A stretch of DNA of 54,210 nt from an uncultured Collinsella sp. (GTDB taxonomy: Bacteria > Actinomycetota > Coriobacteriia > Coriobacteriales > Coriobacteriaceae), in the NCBI GenBank assembly GCA_902470695.1, contig CABRHH010000017.1, positions 1-54,210 of the forward strand, read 5' to 3'. Made by a program: the position numbers and the translations under genes. Within the stretch, counting starts at the first letter, position 1, and every line of letters starts with the position of its first letter. Shown in pieces: positions 18,829 through 27,724 of this stretch. Under the pieces are notes generated by a model. It saw only the letters and a list, made by a program, of their open reading frames with translations, ran no database searches and was not told where the DNA came from.

Positions 18829-19437
18829 ATGAACAGCACAATCGATACTAAAAAGATCGCACTTGCGGGGCTCTTCACCGCGGCGTCGCTCGTACTGAGC
18901 TTCGTCCAGATTCCGATCTTCCCCGCAGCGCCCTACCTCATGTACGATCCCTCAGGCATCGTCTGCCTGATCGCCGCGCTCGTCTTCGGGCCGCGCATGG
19001 GGGCGGCCGTTGCCATCATCTCATGGCTCCCCCATCTGTTCCTCAACCCGTTCGGAGCCCTGATGGGCGTGCTCTCCACCTGCTCCCTGGTGATTCCCGC
19101 TGCCCTCATTTACCGCGCGGGCACGCCCGGCAGCACAGGCACGCCACGCCGCATGCGTGCGCTCGCCGGCATGGTGTGCGGCGCCATCCTGTCCGTGGTG
19201 CTTTCCTGCGCTATGAACCTCGTGGTCACGCCGCTGTATACCGCCGTGAGCGTGGCCGATGTCGCCGCCATGATCATCCCCATCCTCATTCCGTTCAACA
19301 CGCTCAAGATGGTCATCAACGTCGCCGCCGGCCAGGTGCTGCTCAAGCCCTGCCTCAACGTGCTGCAGGCGAGCGGCTTCGGCGGACCCGATGCGGCCGG
19401 CAGCGTCGCCGCGCCGACCGATCGCAGCCGTCGCTGA
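18829..19437 (+). CDS. ribU: ECF transporter substrate-binding subunit for riboflavin (RibU-like)
   Basis: A 202-residue membrane S-component that captures riboflavin for an ECF-type ABC importer. It is identified by the FMN riboswitch directly upstream and by RibU-like features: an N-terminal helix with Ala-rich face (KIALAGLFTAASLVLSF), the PYLMYDPSGIVCLIAALVFGPRMG segment, and IPFNTLKMVINVAAGQVLLKP near the end. The ATG at 18829 has AGGAG 10 nt upstream; the frame upstream runs through the riboswitch. It is the first gene of an operon with the ATPase and EcfT genes. Confidence 0.93.
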   Translation: MNSTIDTKKIALAGLFTAASLVLSFVQIPIFPAAPYLMYDPSGIVCLIAALVFGPRMGAAVAIISWLPHLFLNPFGALMGVLSTCSLVIPAALIYRAGTPGSTGTPRRMRALAGMVCGAILSVVLSCAMNLVVTPLYTAVSVADVAAMIIPILIPFNTLKMVINVAAGQVLLKPCLNVLQASGFGGPDAAGSVAAPTDRSRR

Positions 19438-19449
19438 TTCGGGCCGCCC

Positions 19450-21930
19450 ATGGCCAAGCGCAACCCGCCCCACGCGATGCCGATTCCCACACGCCCCCAG
19501 CTAGAACCCGGCATGTTGCCCGGCGCCTCCCGCGTAGCAACGCGTACCAGCAATGCAACAGGCACACAGCCCGCGGCCCCGCCGCCCGTAAGCACGCAGC
19601 CCGTAGGCGCCAGGGCACATGCGCCCTTCCCCAGCGCCAAACCGAGTGCCTCGACGGGCAGCCCTGCCGAAACCGCCGCCCCCCTCATCGCCTTCGAAAA
19701 CGTGCACCTTGCCTATCCCGGCGCCGCGCACGAGGCGCTCGCGGGCATCTCCTGCCGCATCAACGCGGGCGAGCACGTCTGCGTGCTGGGCGCAAACGGA
19801 TCCGGCAAGTCAACGTTTGCCCAGCTCATCAGTGCCTTGGTACTTCCCACGAGCGGCACCGTGCAGGTGGCGGGTATCAACACCGCAGACGCGAGCGCCG
19901 CCGAGCGCGTGCGCCGACAGGTGGCGAGCGTGTTCCAGCATCCCGAGGACCAGCTGGTCACCAGCATCGTCGCCGACGACGTGGCCTTCGGTCCCGAGAA
20001 CATCCGCACGCCGCAGCCCCAGATCGCGCAGCGCGTGGACGAAGCGCTGGCGCAGGTGGGCATGAGCGCCTTCGCCCAACGTGATCCGGAAGAGCTCTCC
20101 GGCGGCCAACAGCAACGCGTAGCCATCGCAGGCGCGCTCGCGATGCATCCCCGCATCCTTGTGCTCGACGAGCCGGGGGCGATGCTCGACACCGAGGGCC
20201 GGCGCGCGATCGGGCGCATCGTGGCTCAACTCGTCCGCGCGGGCATCACCGTCATCCACGTCACCCATTTCATGGACGACGCACTCGCCGCATCCCGCGT
20301 GCTCGTGCTCGAGCATGGGCACCTGGCTTTCGACGGCGCACCGGCCGACCTGTTCGATTCGCAGCCCGACCGCGTGGAGGCCCTTCATCTTGAGGCCCCG
20401 TTCGCGTTGAAGCTGCATGATGCGTTGGGTGCGCACGGCATCGATCTGCCGCGCACCGGCAACATCGCATTGTTGCTCGACGCCCTAGCCGCCTCGCTGG
20501 TACAGGACGAGAGCGTGGGCGACAGCGCGTACGCTGCAGATGAGCCGCTCCGCTCTGGCGCCACGCGTCCCCAGGCGCGGAGGGGCGCCGCGCAGGCCCC
20601 CGCATACGCCGGGGACGCACCCGCAACAACGGACGCTCTACCAGCAGATACGGCAGATGCGGGCACGGCCTCTGCTTCGTCCGCACACCGCTGCAGCCCG
20701 CACGAAACCCTTGTTCCGCCCGTGCCCAGCGAGGCGGAGACCGCGTCCGGGCGCACAGCTTTCCGCACGGCCGCGCAGCGCCCGGGCACCGCGCTCGCGT
20801 TTGAGCACGTATCGTTCTCCTATGACCAGCCCACCCCGCGACGCCGCCGGCTGCCCTTTCGCACGCGCAAAACCGCCGAGCAGCTCCCGCTCGCCCTCAA
20901 CGACATCAGCTTCGCGGTAGAGGCCGGCGCAATTACCGCCCTGGTGGGCCACACCGGGTCGGGCAAGTCGACCACCGCAGAACTCGCCTGCGCTCTCAAG
21001 CAGCCGCTTGCCGGGCGCGTGCTTGTGGACGGCATCGACACTGCCGACCGCAGCCGCCGCGGCGAGCTGCGCCGGCGCATCGGCTATGTGTCGCAACTGC
21101 CCGAGCGGCAGCTATTCGCCGAGACAGTCTTTGAGGATGTGGCGTTCGGACCGCGCAACCTGGGCTTTGCCGAGGACGAGGTCCGCGATCGCGTGCGCGA
21201 GGCACTGACAACCTGCGGCCTGGAGCCCACCGACACCTTGCTCTCCCGATCCCCGTTCGCCCTCTCCGGCGGCCAGCAGCGCGCGGTCGCCATCGCCGGA
21301 GTGCTCGCCATGCGCCAGCCCATCCTGGTACTCGACGAGCCCATGGCCGGACTCGACCCCGCCGGACGGACGCGCATGCGGAAGCTCCTGGCGCATCTCC
21401 GCGATACCGGCACGACGATTCTGCTCGTCACCCATGACATGGATGACGTTGCCGAGCTGGCCGATCGCGTGATCGTCCTGGCAGGAGGGCACCTCGTCGC
21501 CCAGGGCACCCCGCGCGACGTGTTCCGAGCCGCGCTCGATGCCGCCGCCTCGCCATCCGGCCCCTGCGCATCACCCGACCACGGCATCGCATCCTCCGGC
21601 GTAGGCGCGTCACCCGCGCTCGACACCGCCCTCCTCGGCCGTGACGCGTCGCCCTCGCGCCCCGCCATTCCGTTCGGTCCCGACGCGCCCGCCGTGGCCG
21701 GAACCGCCTCATCCGGCGCGGCAACGGAGCTCGACCAGCGCGCCACCTCCTCCGGCGTTGTCGCATCGCTCGACTGGCGTGCCGCCCCCTCCGGCCTCAA
21801 CGCGCTCGGCCTCCCTGCCGCGCTCGCGGCCGCATGCGACCTGCAGCGGCACGGCGTCGCCCTCGTCGGCAGCCCGCTCACCCTCGCCGACCTGGTCCAG
21901 GAGGTGCTCGCCTATGCCGAAGCTCGGTAG
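19450..21930 (+). CDS. Fused ECF transporter ATPase (EcfA-EcfA' in one chain)
   Basis: Energy-coupling ATPase of the ECF importer with both nucleotide-binding domains in one 826-residue chain; most species use two genes. Domain 1 (about 78-320) has Walker A GANGSGKS (114-121), LSGGQ (216-220) and LVLDEP (238-). Domain 2 (about 448-700) has GHTGSGKS (500-507), LSGGQ (605-609) and LVLDEP (626-631). Low-complexity Ala/Pro/Ser stretches form the N-terminal 75 residues, the inter-domain linker (about 360-445) and the segment about 700-775. The start is uncertain because the ribosome site is weak; ATGs at codons 10 and 22 are alternatives. It starts 12 nt after ribU. Confidence 0.92.
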   Translation: MAKRNPPHAMPIPTRPQLEPGMLPGASRVATRTSNATGTQPAAPPPVSTQPVGARAHAPFPSAKPSASTGSPAETAAPLIAFENVHLAYPGAAHEALAGISCRINAGEHVCVLGANGSGKSTFAQLISALVLPTSGTVQVAGINTADASAAERVRRQVASVFQHPEDQLVTSIVADDVAFGPENIRTPQPQIAQRVDEALAQVGMSAFAQRDPEELSGGQQQRVAIAGALAMHPRILVLDEPGAMLDTEGRRAIGRIVAQLVRAGITVIHVTHFMDDALAASRVLVLEHGHLAFDGAPADLFDSQPDRVEALHLEAPFALKLHDALGAHGIDLPRTGNIALLLDALAASLVQDESVGDSAYAADEPLRSGATRPQARRGAAQAPAYAGDAPATTDALPADTADAGTASASSAHRCSPHETLVPPVPSEAETASGRTAFRTAAQRPGTALAFEHVSFSYDQPTPRRRRLPFRTRKTAEQLPLALNDISFAVEAGAITALVGHTGSGKSTTAELACALKQPLAGRVLVDGIDTADRSRRGELRRRIGYVSQLPERQLFAETVFEDVAFGPRNLGFAEDEVRDRVREALTTCGLEPTDTLLSRSPFALSGGQQRAVAIAGVLAMRQPILVLDEPMAGLDPAGRTRMRKLLAHLRDTGTTILLVTHDMDDVAELADRVIVLAGGHLVAQGTPRDVFRAALDAAASPSGPCASPDHGIASSGVGASPALDTALLGRDASPSRPAIPFGPDAPAVAGTASSGAATELDQRATSSGVVASLDWRAAPSGLNALGLPAALAAACDLQRHGVALVGSPLTLADLVQEVLAYAEAR

Positions 21931-22720
21931 CATCGGCCACTACTACGCCGTCAGCTCCCCCATCCACCGGCTCGACCCTCGCATCAAGCTCGCGATGGCA
22001 CTCATATATATGGTGAGTTGCCTGTTCGTGAACAGCGCGGCCACGCTTGTGCTGGCGGGCGCGGCCGTGTGCCTGGCCGCGCCCGCCTCCCGTATCCCGA
22101 TTTCGAGCCTGTTCGCCCAGCTCAAGACCTTCGCGCTGTTCTTGGCGCTCACGTCGGTCATCAACCTGTTCTTCGTCCACAGCGGCACGCTCATCGTGGC
22201 GGTGGGGCCCGTCGCGCTCCACACCGGCGGCGTTGCCGCGGCGGCCCTCTACACCCTGCGCTTCCTGTTCCTGCTGGCTGCCGGCAGCCTGCTTGCCCTC
22301 ACCACCACCTCGCTCACCCTAGCCGATGCCGCCGGACGCCTGCTCGCCCCGCTCGAACGGATCGGCGTGCCCGTGGGGCAGGCCATGCTCATCCTCAGCA
22401 TCGCCCTGCGCTTCGCCCCCACCCTCTCGCGCGAAGCGGACAACATCCTAGCCGCCCAAACCGCACGTGGCGCGGGCCTGGAGCAGATGCGGGGGCTGGC
22501 CTACCTGCGCGCCTGCGTTCCGCTGGCGGTGCCGCTGTTTGCCAGCGCCCTGCGCCACGCCGACAACCTCGCCCGCGCCATGGACGCCCGCTGCTACACC
22601 GGCGGAGAGCGCACGCACTACCACGTCATGCAGCTGAGCCTGCGCCGCGATGCGCCCGCCGCGCTCGCCCTCGGCATCTACCTCGCCGCTTTAGTCCTTC
22701 TGCGCGCAGCCGGGGTGTAG
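21914..22720 (+). CDS. ecfT: ECF transporter transmembrane subunit EcfT
   Basis: A 268-residue transmembrane coupling subunit linking the S-component to the ATPases. Opening residues GHYYAVSSPIHRLDPRIKL are typical of EcfT. Several hydrophobic helices follow, and the coupling-helix motifs appear as AAQTARGAG and ARAMDARCYTGGERT (the two Ala-Arg-Gly/Ala-type motifs that dock into the ATPases). The ATG lies inside the end of the ATPase gene (17-nt overlap) with AGGAGG upstream, so the two are translationally coupled. It is the last gene of the FMN-controlled operon. Confidence 0.94.
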   Translation: MPKLGSIGHYYAVSSPIHRLDPRIKLAMALIYMVSCLFVNSAATLVLAGAAVCLAAPASRIPISSLFAQLKTFALFLALTSVINLFFVHSGTLIVAVGPVALHTGGVAAAALYTLRFLFLLAAGSLLALTTTSLTLADAAGRLLAPLERIGVPVGQAMLILSIALRFAPTLSREADNILAAQTARGAGLEQMRGLAYLRACVPLAVPLFASALRHADNLARAMDARCYTGGERTHYHVMQLSLRRDAPAALALGIYLAALVLLRAAGV

Positions 22721-22739
22721 CCCCCAGGCGGCTACACCC
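22713..22739 (+). terminator. Hairpin at ecfT stop codon
   Basis: GGGTGTAGCC (22713-22722) and its exact complement (22730-22739) form a 10-bp stem with a 7-nt loop that includes the ecfT stop codon. There is no U-tract, so it may be an mRNA 3' end protector or a weak terminator rather than a classic intrinsic one. Confidence 0.45.
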
Positions 22740-22780
22740 GAGCCCGCCGTTACTGCGCGCAGTCGACGCTCCGGCCCGCG

Positions 22781-22812
22781 CGTACCGGATTGACCCCGTC
22801 CCCAATCGCGCA
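22781..22812. repeat. GACCCCGTCCCC dispersed repeat (3' of ecfT)
   Basis: Exact core at 22792-22803 with left flank GTACCGGATT and right flank AATCGCGCAC, the same extended form found at 3641-3671 and 6812-6840. It is about 70 nt after the ecfT stop. Confidence 0.7.
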
Positions 22813-22948
22813 CGCCGCCCAGCACCGCCCGTCCCCGCCCCGCCCCAAGCATCGGCGGTTCGTGGAAATTGCCCCAAATGCGCCGCGCTACGGTATCCTT
22901 AGCGGTACTTGATGGGGGAAACGAAAACGTCGTTCAAACGGAGCAACC

Positions 22949-24145
22949 ATGTCGCATCGCACCGACTCTTCCGCACCTTCTTGCAAGCCTATCGGCGCAG
23001 GCCCGCTGTGCTCGCGCCGCCGTGCCCTCCAGGCCCTGCTCGCCCTCACCGGCAGCGCCGCCCTGCTGGGCGCCCCGCGCATCGCGCGCGCCACGCCCTC
23101 GGCCTCCCAGGGCACGCTTGACGCGCTCGCCAGCGCCGAGGACCAGCTCGCCGCTGCCCAAAAGCAGCTCGACACCATCGGTACCCAGTTCCAGGAACTG
23201 AGCGTTGCCCAGGACAAAACCATCGGCGAGATCGAGGATGTCCAGATCAAGATCGATGACACCCAAGATCAGATCGACAAAAAGCAAAAGGAGCTCGAAA
23301 AGAAGCAGAACCTGCTCTCGAGCCGCGTGTCGAACAGCTACAAGAGCGGCGCGAACAGCACGCTCGCCCTACTGCTGTCCTCCGCCACCTTCGACGAGCT
23401 GATCTCCAACGCCTACTACATCGAAAAGGTCAACGACAGCGACAAGAAGGTCATCGAGGATGTGCGCCAGGTCCAGCAGGAGCTCGATGAGCAGAAGTCG
23501 GCGCTGGAGTCCCAGAAGTCCGACCTCGAAACCTTGAAGAGCCAGCAGGCCGAGCAGCTGAGCCAGATGCAGGCCAAACAGGCCGAGGTCCAGACCCTGC
23601 TCGACGGCCTGTCCCAGGAGGTCAAGGACCTCATGGCCCAGCGCGACGCCGAATATCTCGCCTCCGCCCAGGAGGAGGAGCGCCAGCGCAAGGCCGCCGA
23701 GGCCGCCAACAAGGGCGGCGGCACCACCTACATCCCCGGCAACGGCCAGGGCTCCTCGGGCATCGCCGGCTCGCAGGCGCGCGTGGTAGCCGCCTGCCAC
23801 TCCGTCCCCAGCCCCGGCTACGGCCTGTGCGCCATGTGGGTTTCACAGGTATTCAACGCAGCCGGCTTCGGCTACGCGAGCGGCAACGCCAACGATATGT
23901 ACAACGCCTACTGCACCAGCTCCAGCAAGGATAACCTCAAGGTGGGCATGATCGTGGCGGTGTCCACCCACCCGCACACCTCCGCCGGGCGCATCTACGG
24001 GCACATCGGCATCTACGTTGGCGACAACCAGGTAATGGACAACGTGGGCTACATCCGCACCATCAGCATCGACGAGTGGATTGCCTACTACGGGGCCACG
24101 GTCACCCCGCGCTGGGGCTGGCTGTGCGGCTGGGTGCTGGCGTAG
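22949..24145 (+). CDS. Secreted coiled-coil peptidoglycan hydrolase (CHAP or NlpC/P60-like)
   Basis: A 398-residue exported protein. A signal peptide spans about 1-48, with SRRRALQALLALTGSAALLG and a cleavage site after ARA; the three arginines suggest possible Tat export. Residues 50-265 are a long coiled coil (Gln/Glu/Lys-rich, PcsB/RipA-like), probably autoinhibitory or an FtsEX contact. After a Gly/Ser hinge the C-terminal 110 residues resemble a cysteine amidase/endopeptidase: Cys294 in GYGLCAMWVSQVF and His352 in IYGHIGIYVGD. It probably cleaves septal peptidoglycan. The ATG has GGAG 5 nt upstream. It stands alone. Confidence 0.85.
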   Translation: MSHRTDSSAPSCKPIGAGPLCSRRRALQALLALTGSAALLGAPRIARATPSASQGTLDALASAEDQLAAAQKQLDTIGTQFQELSVAQDKTIGEIEDVQIKIDDTQDQIDKKQKELEKKQNLLSSRVSNSYKSGANSTLALLLSSATFDELISNAYYIEKVNDSDKKVIEDVRQVQQELDEQKSALESQKSDLETLKSQQAEQLSQMQAKQAEVQTLLDGLSQEVKDLMAQRDAEYLASAQEEERQRKAAEAANKGGGTTYIPGNGQGSSGIAGSQARVVAACHSVPSPGYGLCAMWVSQVFNAAGFGYASGNANDMYNAYCTSSSKDNLKVGMIVAVSTHPHTSAGRIYGHIGIYVGDNQVMDNVGYIRTISIDEWIAYYGATVTPRWGWLCGWVLA

Positions 24146-24480
24146 GGCCCGCTCTCGTTGCCCGCCGCGAAGACACCGAGCGAACGGCTTTCCACACGAT
24201 ATCGAGCGCTGATGTCTGCATGCCGGCGAGACGATCCTGCGCGCACAGCGGACGGCTACAGCGGCCTGCCAGGCACGCACGGCCTGCGCTCGGCACCGGA
24301 CAGGCCTCATGCCGCGGCCTGGATCCGGTGCGCGACGCCCCGTGCACCGGATCCAGGCCGCAGCGCCGAGCCGCTGCACCTCGACGCCGTGCGCACGATG
24401 CCGATTCGCCGCTTTCTCCCCGCGCCGCAACCCCCTGCGCTATACTTTATGGCAACGTACCCATTGAAAGGAGTCTGTAC
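24146..24480. other. galE upstream region
   Basis: This 335-bp gap holds the 18-bp perfect inverted repeat at 24314-24361 and, near its end, a -10 like TATACT at 24441-24446, 35 nt before the galE ATG. The matching -35 is poor. No gene is supported. Confidence 0.5.
24314..24361. repeat. Perfect 18-bp inverted repeat
   Basis: GCGGCCTGGATCCGGTGC at 24314-24331 is repeated as an exact inverted copy at 24344-24361, with a 12-nt loop. It would form a very stable hairpin in RNA or a cruciform in DNA. No T-run follows on either strand, so it is not a standard intrinsic terminator. It lies between the hydrolase gene and galE. Confidence 0.75.
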
Positions 24481-25536
24481 ATGTCCGATACACTCCAACC
24501 GCACGATACCTGCGTGCTCGTCACCGGCGGCGCCGGGTTCATCGGCTCCCACACCGTGGTCGAACTGCTCCTGGGCGGCTACCAGGTCGTCATCGTGGAC
24601 GACCTCTCCAACGCCTCGCCCAAGGTCGAGGACCGCATCAAGACCATCGTGGGCGATGAGGCAGCGAAAAATCTCACCCTGTATGTGGCCGATGTCAACG
24701 ACCGCGCCGCGCTCGAGCGCATCTTCGAGGCACACAAGATCGACCGCGTGATCCACTTCGCCGGCTTCAAGGCCGTGGGCGAGTCCGTCACCAAGCCCAT
24801 CGAGTACTACGCCAACAACATCGGCAACACGCTCACGCTCGTGGACGCCATGCGTAACCACGGCTGCAAGTCGATCATCTTCTCCAGCTCCGCCACGGTC
24901 TACGGCGACCCGGATTCCCTGCCGCTCACCGAGGACAGCCCCAAGAAGCCCGCCACCAACCCCTACGGCTGGACGAAGTGGATGATCGAGCAGATCCTCA
25001 CCGACCTGCATACGGCCGATTCCGAGTGGAACGTCGTGCTGCTCCGGTACTTCAACCCCATCGGCGCGCACTCGAGCGGCCTCATGGGCGAGGACCCCAA
25101 GGGCATTCCCAACAACCTGCTGCCCTACGTGGCGCAGACGGCGATCGGCAAGCGCGAGGCCGTCCACGTGTTCGGCGACGACTACCCCACGCCTGACGGC
25201 ACCGGCGTGCGCGACTACATCCACGTGTGCGACCTGGCCGGCGGCCACGTGTCGGCGCTTGCCTGGATGAACGGGCGCGAGGGCGTCGAGGTGTTCAACC
25301 TGGGTACCGGCCGCGGCACGTCCGTGCTGGAGATCATCAAGGCCTTCGGCCGCGCCTGCGGGCACGAGATCCCCTATGTGATCGACCCGCGCCGCGCCGG
25401 CGACGTGGCCGAGAACTACGCCGACTGCTCCAAGGCCCGCGAGCTCATGGGCTGGGAGGCGCGCTACGACATCGACGACATGTGCCTCGACTCCTGGAAC
25501 TGGCAGTCCAACAACCCCAACGGCTACGAGGGTTAA
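24481..25536 (+). CDS. galE: UDP-glucose 4-epimerase
   Basis: NAD-dependent epimerase interconverting UDP-glucose and UDP-galactose, for galactose use and surface glycans. 351 residues, a short-chain dehydrogenase fold: GGAGFIG nucleotide motif (16-22), SSSATVYG (135-142) with the catalytic Ser/Thr region, and Tyr162-x3-Lys166 in NPYGWTKWMIEQ. FNPIGAHSSGLMGEDP and VRDYIHVCDLAGGHV are typical GalE stretches. The ATG has AAGGAG 7 nt upstream; the frame upstream is intergenic. No other galactose genes are adjacent. Confidence 0.96.
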   Translation: MSDTLQPHDTCVLVTGGAGFIGSHTVVELLLGGYQVVIVDDLSNASPKVEDRIKTIVGDEAAKNLTLYVADVNDRAALERIFEAHKIDRVIHFAGFKAVGESVTKPIEYYANNIGNTLTLVDAMRNHGCKSIIFSSSATVYGDPDSLPLTEDSPKKPATNPYGWTKWMIEQILTDLHTADSEWNVVLLRYFNPIGAHSSGLMGEDPKGIPNNLLPYVAQTAIGKREAVHVFGDDYPTPDGTGVRDYIHVCDLAGGHVSALAWMNGREGVEVFNLGTGRGTSVLEIIKAFGRACGHEIPYVIDPRRAGDVAENYADCSKARELMGWEARYDIDDMCLDSWNWQSNNPNGYEG

Positions 25537-25548
25537 CGGCACAGCGGC

Positions 25549-25616
25549 GGCCCCTCTCCTGCCACATACCGCCCGCTTTGCTATGCTTGGGTGAACACGG
25601 ATTCAGGAGAGGGGCC
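25549..25616 (+). promoter_or_regulatory. Promoter and RBS-containing inverted repeat of polyprenyl synthase gene
   Basis: A perfect 13-bp inverted repeat, GGCCCCTCTCCTG (25549-25561) and its complement (25604-25616). The right arm contains the AGGAG ribosome site of the next gene. A candidate promoter lies between: CTGCCA (25559-25564), 17 bp, TATGCT (25582-25587). RNA started there lacks the left arm and has a free ribosome site, while read-through RNA from galE would be able to hide it. Confidence 0.5.
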
Positions 25617-25618
25617 TC

Positions 25619-26683
25619 ATGAGCACCGAACAGCCAACCAACGCCTTCGTCGCATACCTTGCCGAGAAGCTGCCGTGCATCGAACGCGCACTGGCCGGGG
25701 CAGGCGGGGTCGTGCTCACCGATGACGCATCGGCCCCGCGCGACGACCTTGACCGCTATCTCTACCGGCCGCTCGCCCACTTCACCGGCACCGGCGGCAA
25801 GCGCGTGCGCCCCGTTTTGGCGCTGCTGGCCGCTGAGGCAGTGGGCGGAGACGCCGAGCAGGCGCTTTCCGCCGGCATCGCCATCGAGCTTTTCCAGAGC
25901 GCGGCCCTCATCCACGACGACATCGCCGACGGCAGCGAGATGCGCCGCGGGGAGCCCTGCCTGCATCGCACGGAGGGCGACGGGCTGGCTATCAACGCCG
26001 GCGACCTGGCGCTCACGCGCGTATGCGAAATCGTGCTCGAAGACGGCGCGTTGCCGGCAGAGCGCCGTCTGCGCGTGCTTGAGGAGCTGCTGCGCATGGA
26101 GCGCCACACGCTCGAGGGCCAGGCACTCGACTTGGGCTGGGCGCGCGACGGTCGCTGGGATGTGACCAGCGCGAATTACCTCTACATGATCGATGGCAAG
26201 ACAGCCTGGTACACGGTTGCCAGCCCGCTGCGCGTCGGCGCGCTTGCCGCCGGAGCCTCCGATAGCGTGGCCAGTCGTCTGGCTCAGGTCGGACGGCCCG
26301 CCGGCTTGGCATTCCAGCTCCAAGACGACCTGCTCAACCTGGTGGGCGATGCCGAGGCCCAGGGCAAGGACTTCCGCTCCGACATCACCGAGGGCAAACG
26401 CACGCTCGCCGTGGTATGGGCGCTCGAGCACCTCGGCGCACACGATCGCGCCGAGCTCGTGCGCTTGCTTGAAGCCAAGACAACCGATGAGGATGAGCTG
26501 GCGCGCGCCGTTGCGCTCATCGAGCAGGGCGGCGGCATCGACACCTGTCGCGCACTCGCACAGGATAAGGCAGCCAAGGCTCAAGCGCTCACCGCTGAGC
26601 TCGCCCAATCCGGGGTCATCTCGGCCACGGCAGCCGAGCTCCTGGACGCCATGGCCGACTTCTTCATCAGCCGCCAGGCATAG
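25619..26683 (+). CDS. Polyprenyl (trans-isoprenyl) diphosphate synthase
   Basis: Cytoplasmic trans-prenyltransferase condensing isopentenyl diphosphate with allylic diphosphates, for quinone or carotenoid/undecaprenyl precursor synthesis. 354 residues. GTGGKRVRP holds the substrate-binding lysine/arginines. The first aspartate-rich motif is DDIAD (100-104), and the second is QDDLLN (235-240), where the usual final Asp is Asn. Chain length cannot be read with confidence. The ATG has AGGAG upstream inside an inverted repeat. It stands between galE and the convergent TVP38 gene. Confidence 0.9.
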   Translation: MSTEQPTNAFVAYLAEKLPCIERALAGAGGVVLTDDASAPRDDLDRYLYRPLAHFTGTGGKRVRPVLALLAAEAVGGDAEQALSAGIAIELFQSAALIHDDIADGSEMRRGEPCLHRTEGDGLAINAGDLALTRVCEIVLEDGALPAERRLRVLEELLRMERHTLEGQALDLGWARDGRWDVTSANYLYMIDGKTAWYTVASPLRVGALAAGASDSVASRLAQVGRPAGLAFQLQDDLLNLVGDAEAQGKDFRSDITEGKRTLAVVWALEHLGAHDRAELVRLLEAKTTDEDELARAVALIEQGGGIDTCRALAQDKAAKAQALTAELAQSGVISATAAELLDAMADFFISRQA

Positions 26684-26718
26684 CGAGGGCGCACAGGGAC
26701 CAGGGTGCGCCCCGCGTG

Positions 26719-26862
26719 CCGAAACGACCCCGTCCCCAGATTGCACGCGATTCGGGCAGCAGCGCGCAGGCGGCGGCGTGCACCGACCTCACCCGTGCGC
26801 ACCGGATCGGTCCCAGCCCCAAACCGCGCGCATACGAAACGACCCCGTCCCCAAATTGCAAG
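26719..26862. repeat. GACCCCGTCCCC dispersed repeats between convergent genes
   Basis: Two exact cores in the same orientation, 26726-26737 and 26841-26852. Both belong to the subtype with left flank GAAAC and right flank ATTGCA, and a diverged third copy lies near 26803-26825. They fill the 186-bp gap between the stop codons of two convergent genes, so they could affect 3' ends on both sides. Confidence 0.7.
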
Positions 26863-26869
26863 TACGCGG

Positions 26870-27628
26870 CTACTGCACGCGGTTGCGCACGCGGCGATAC
26901 AACGTGCCGCCCGCCGCCAGCAGCGCGGCCGATGCCGCCACTGCCGCGATGGCAACCGTCCAGTTCCCATCGCCTGCCGCCGATGCGGCAACCGTGGAGG
27001 TCACGATCGACGGAATGCGACCAAAGGTGGCAATCAGCACCACCGGCACGAACCGCATGCCCGTCAGCCCTGCAAAATACGTGAGAAAGTCCTTCGGCGT
27101 GCCAGGGATCAAGAATATCGCGAGCATCGCCAGCTCCATGCGCCGCGCATCCTGCAGCCAGGAAAACCGGTCGAGCAGCGATCGGTCGAAGAACAGCCCC
27201 ACCAGACGCCATCCCCACCGACGTACCGCCGCATAGATGACCGAGGTCGCAATGCCCGACGCCACCAGGCACAGCGCCGTGCCCTCCCAAAAGCCGAACG
27301 CATACCCGCTTGCCAGCTCAATCGGTTCGCCTGGCAAAAACGCCAGCAGCACCTGCGCCATATTGATGCCCACCAGGGCAAGGCGGCTCGCGAGGGGCCG
27401 CTCAGCCACAAACGCGCGCACCGCATCGGCATCGGCCAGCCAGGCGAGCATGCCGGGCAGATAGCGCCAGCATGCGGCGGCGATGCCCATGGCGAGGACC
27501 ATCCCCACCAGGGCGGCACGGCGGCGCAGGGTGCGCCTCGATTCGCCAGACTCCACCACGCGCGCCCGGCCGCGACCGGACGGCGTCGTATCGATCGCGC
27601 CCTCGGTTTCCGGCTGCATCTCCATCAT
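26870..27628 (-). CDS. TVP38/TMEM64 family membrane protein
   Basis: A 252-residue polytopic membrane protein of the TVP38/TMEM64 branch of the DedA-like superfamily. Key features are FLPGEPIELASGYAFGFWEG (around residue 95-115), with the conserved proline-glycine-acid re-entrant loop, and the later mirror motif LIPGTPKDFLTYFAGLTGM. The role is probably lipid scrambling or envelope homeostasis. The first of two adjacent ATGs at 27628 has an AGGAGG site; the frame upstream is rejected. It follows a two-component system on the same strand with a 96-bp gap. Confidence 0.88.
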   Translation of the reverse strand: MMEMQPETEGAIDTTPSGRGRARVVESGESRRTLRRRAALVGMVLAMGIAAACWRYLPGMLAWLADADAVRAFVAERPLASRLALVGINMAQVLLAFLPGEPIELASGYAFGFWEGTALCLVASGIATSVIYAAVRRWGWRLVGLFFDRSLLDRFSWLQDARRMELAMLAIFLIPGTPKDFLTYFAGLTGMRFVPVVLIATFGRIPSIVTSTVAASAAGDGNWTVAIAAVAASAALLAAGGTLYRRVRNRVQ

Positions 27629-27724
27629 CGCGATACCTCCTCGCCTCTCCAATACGGCAAGTATCGCCACCGGGTGTCTATGCTTTGTCTACCATGCGTT
27701 TTTCATCGTTGCTCTATGAGAAAG

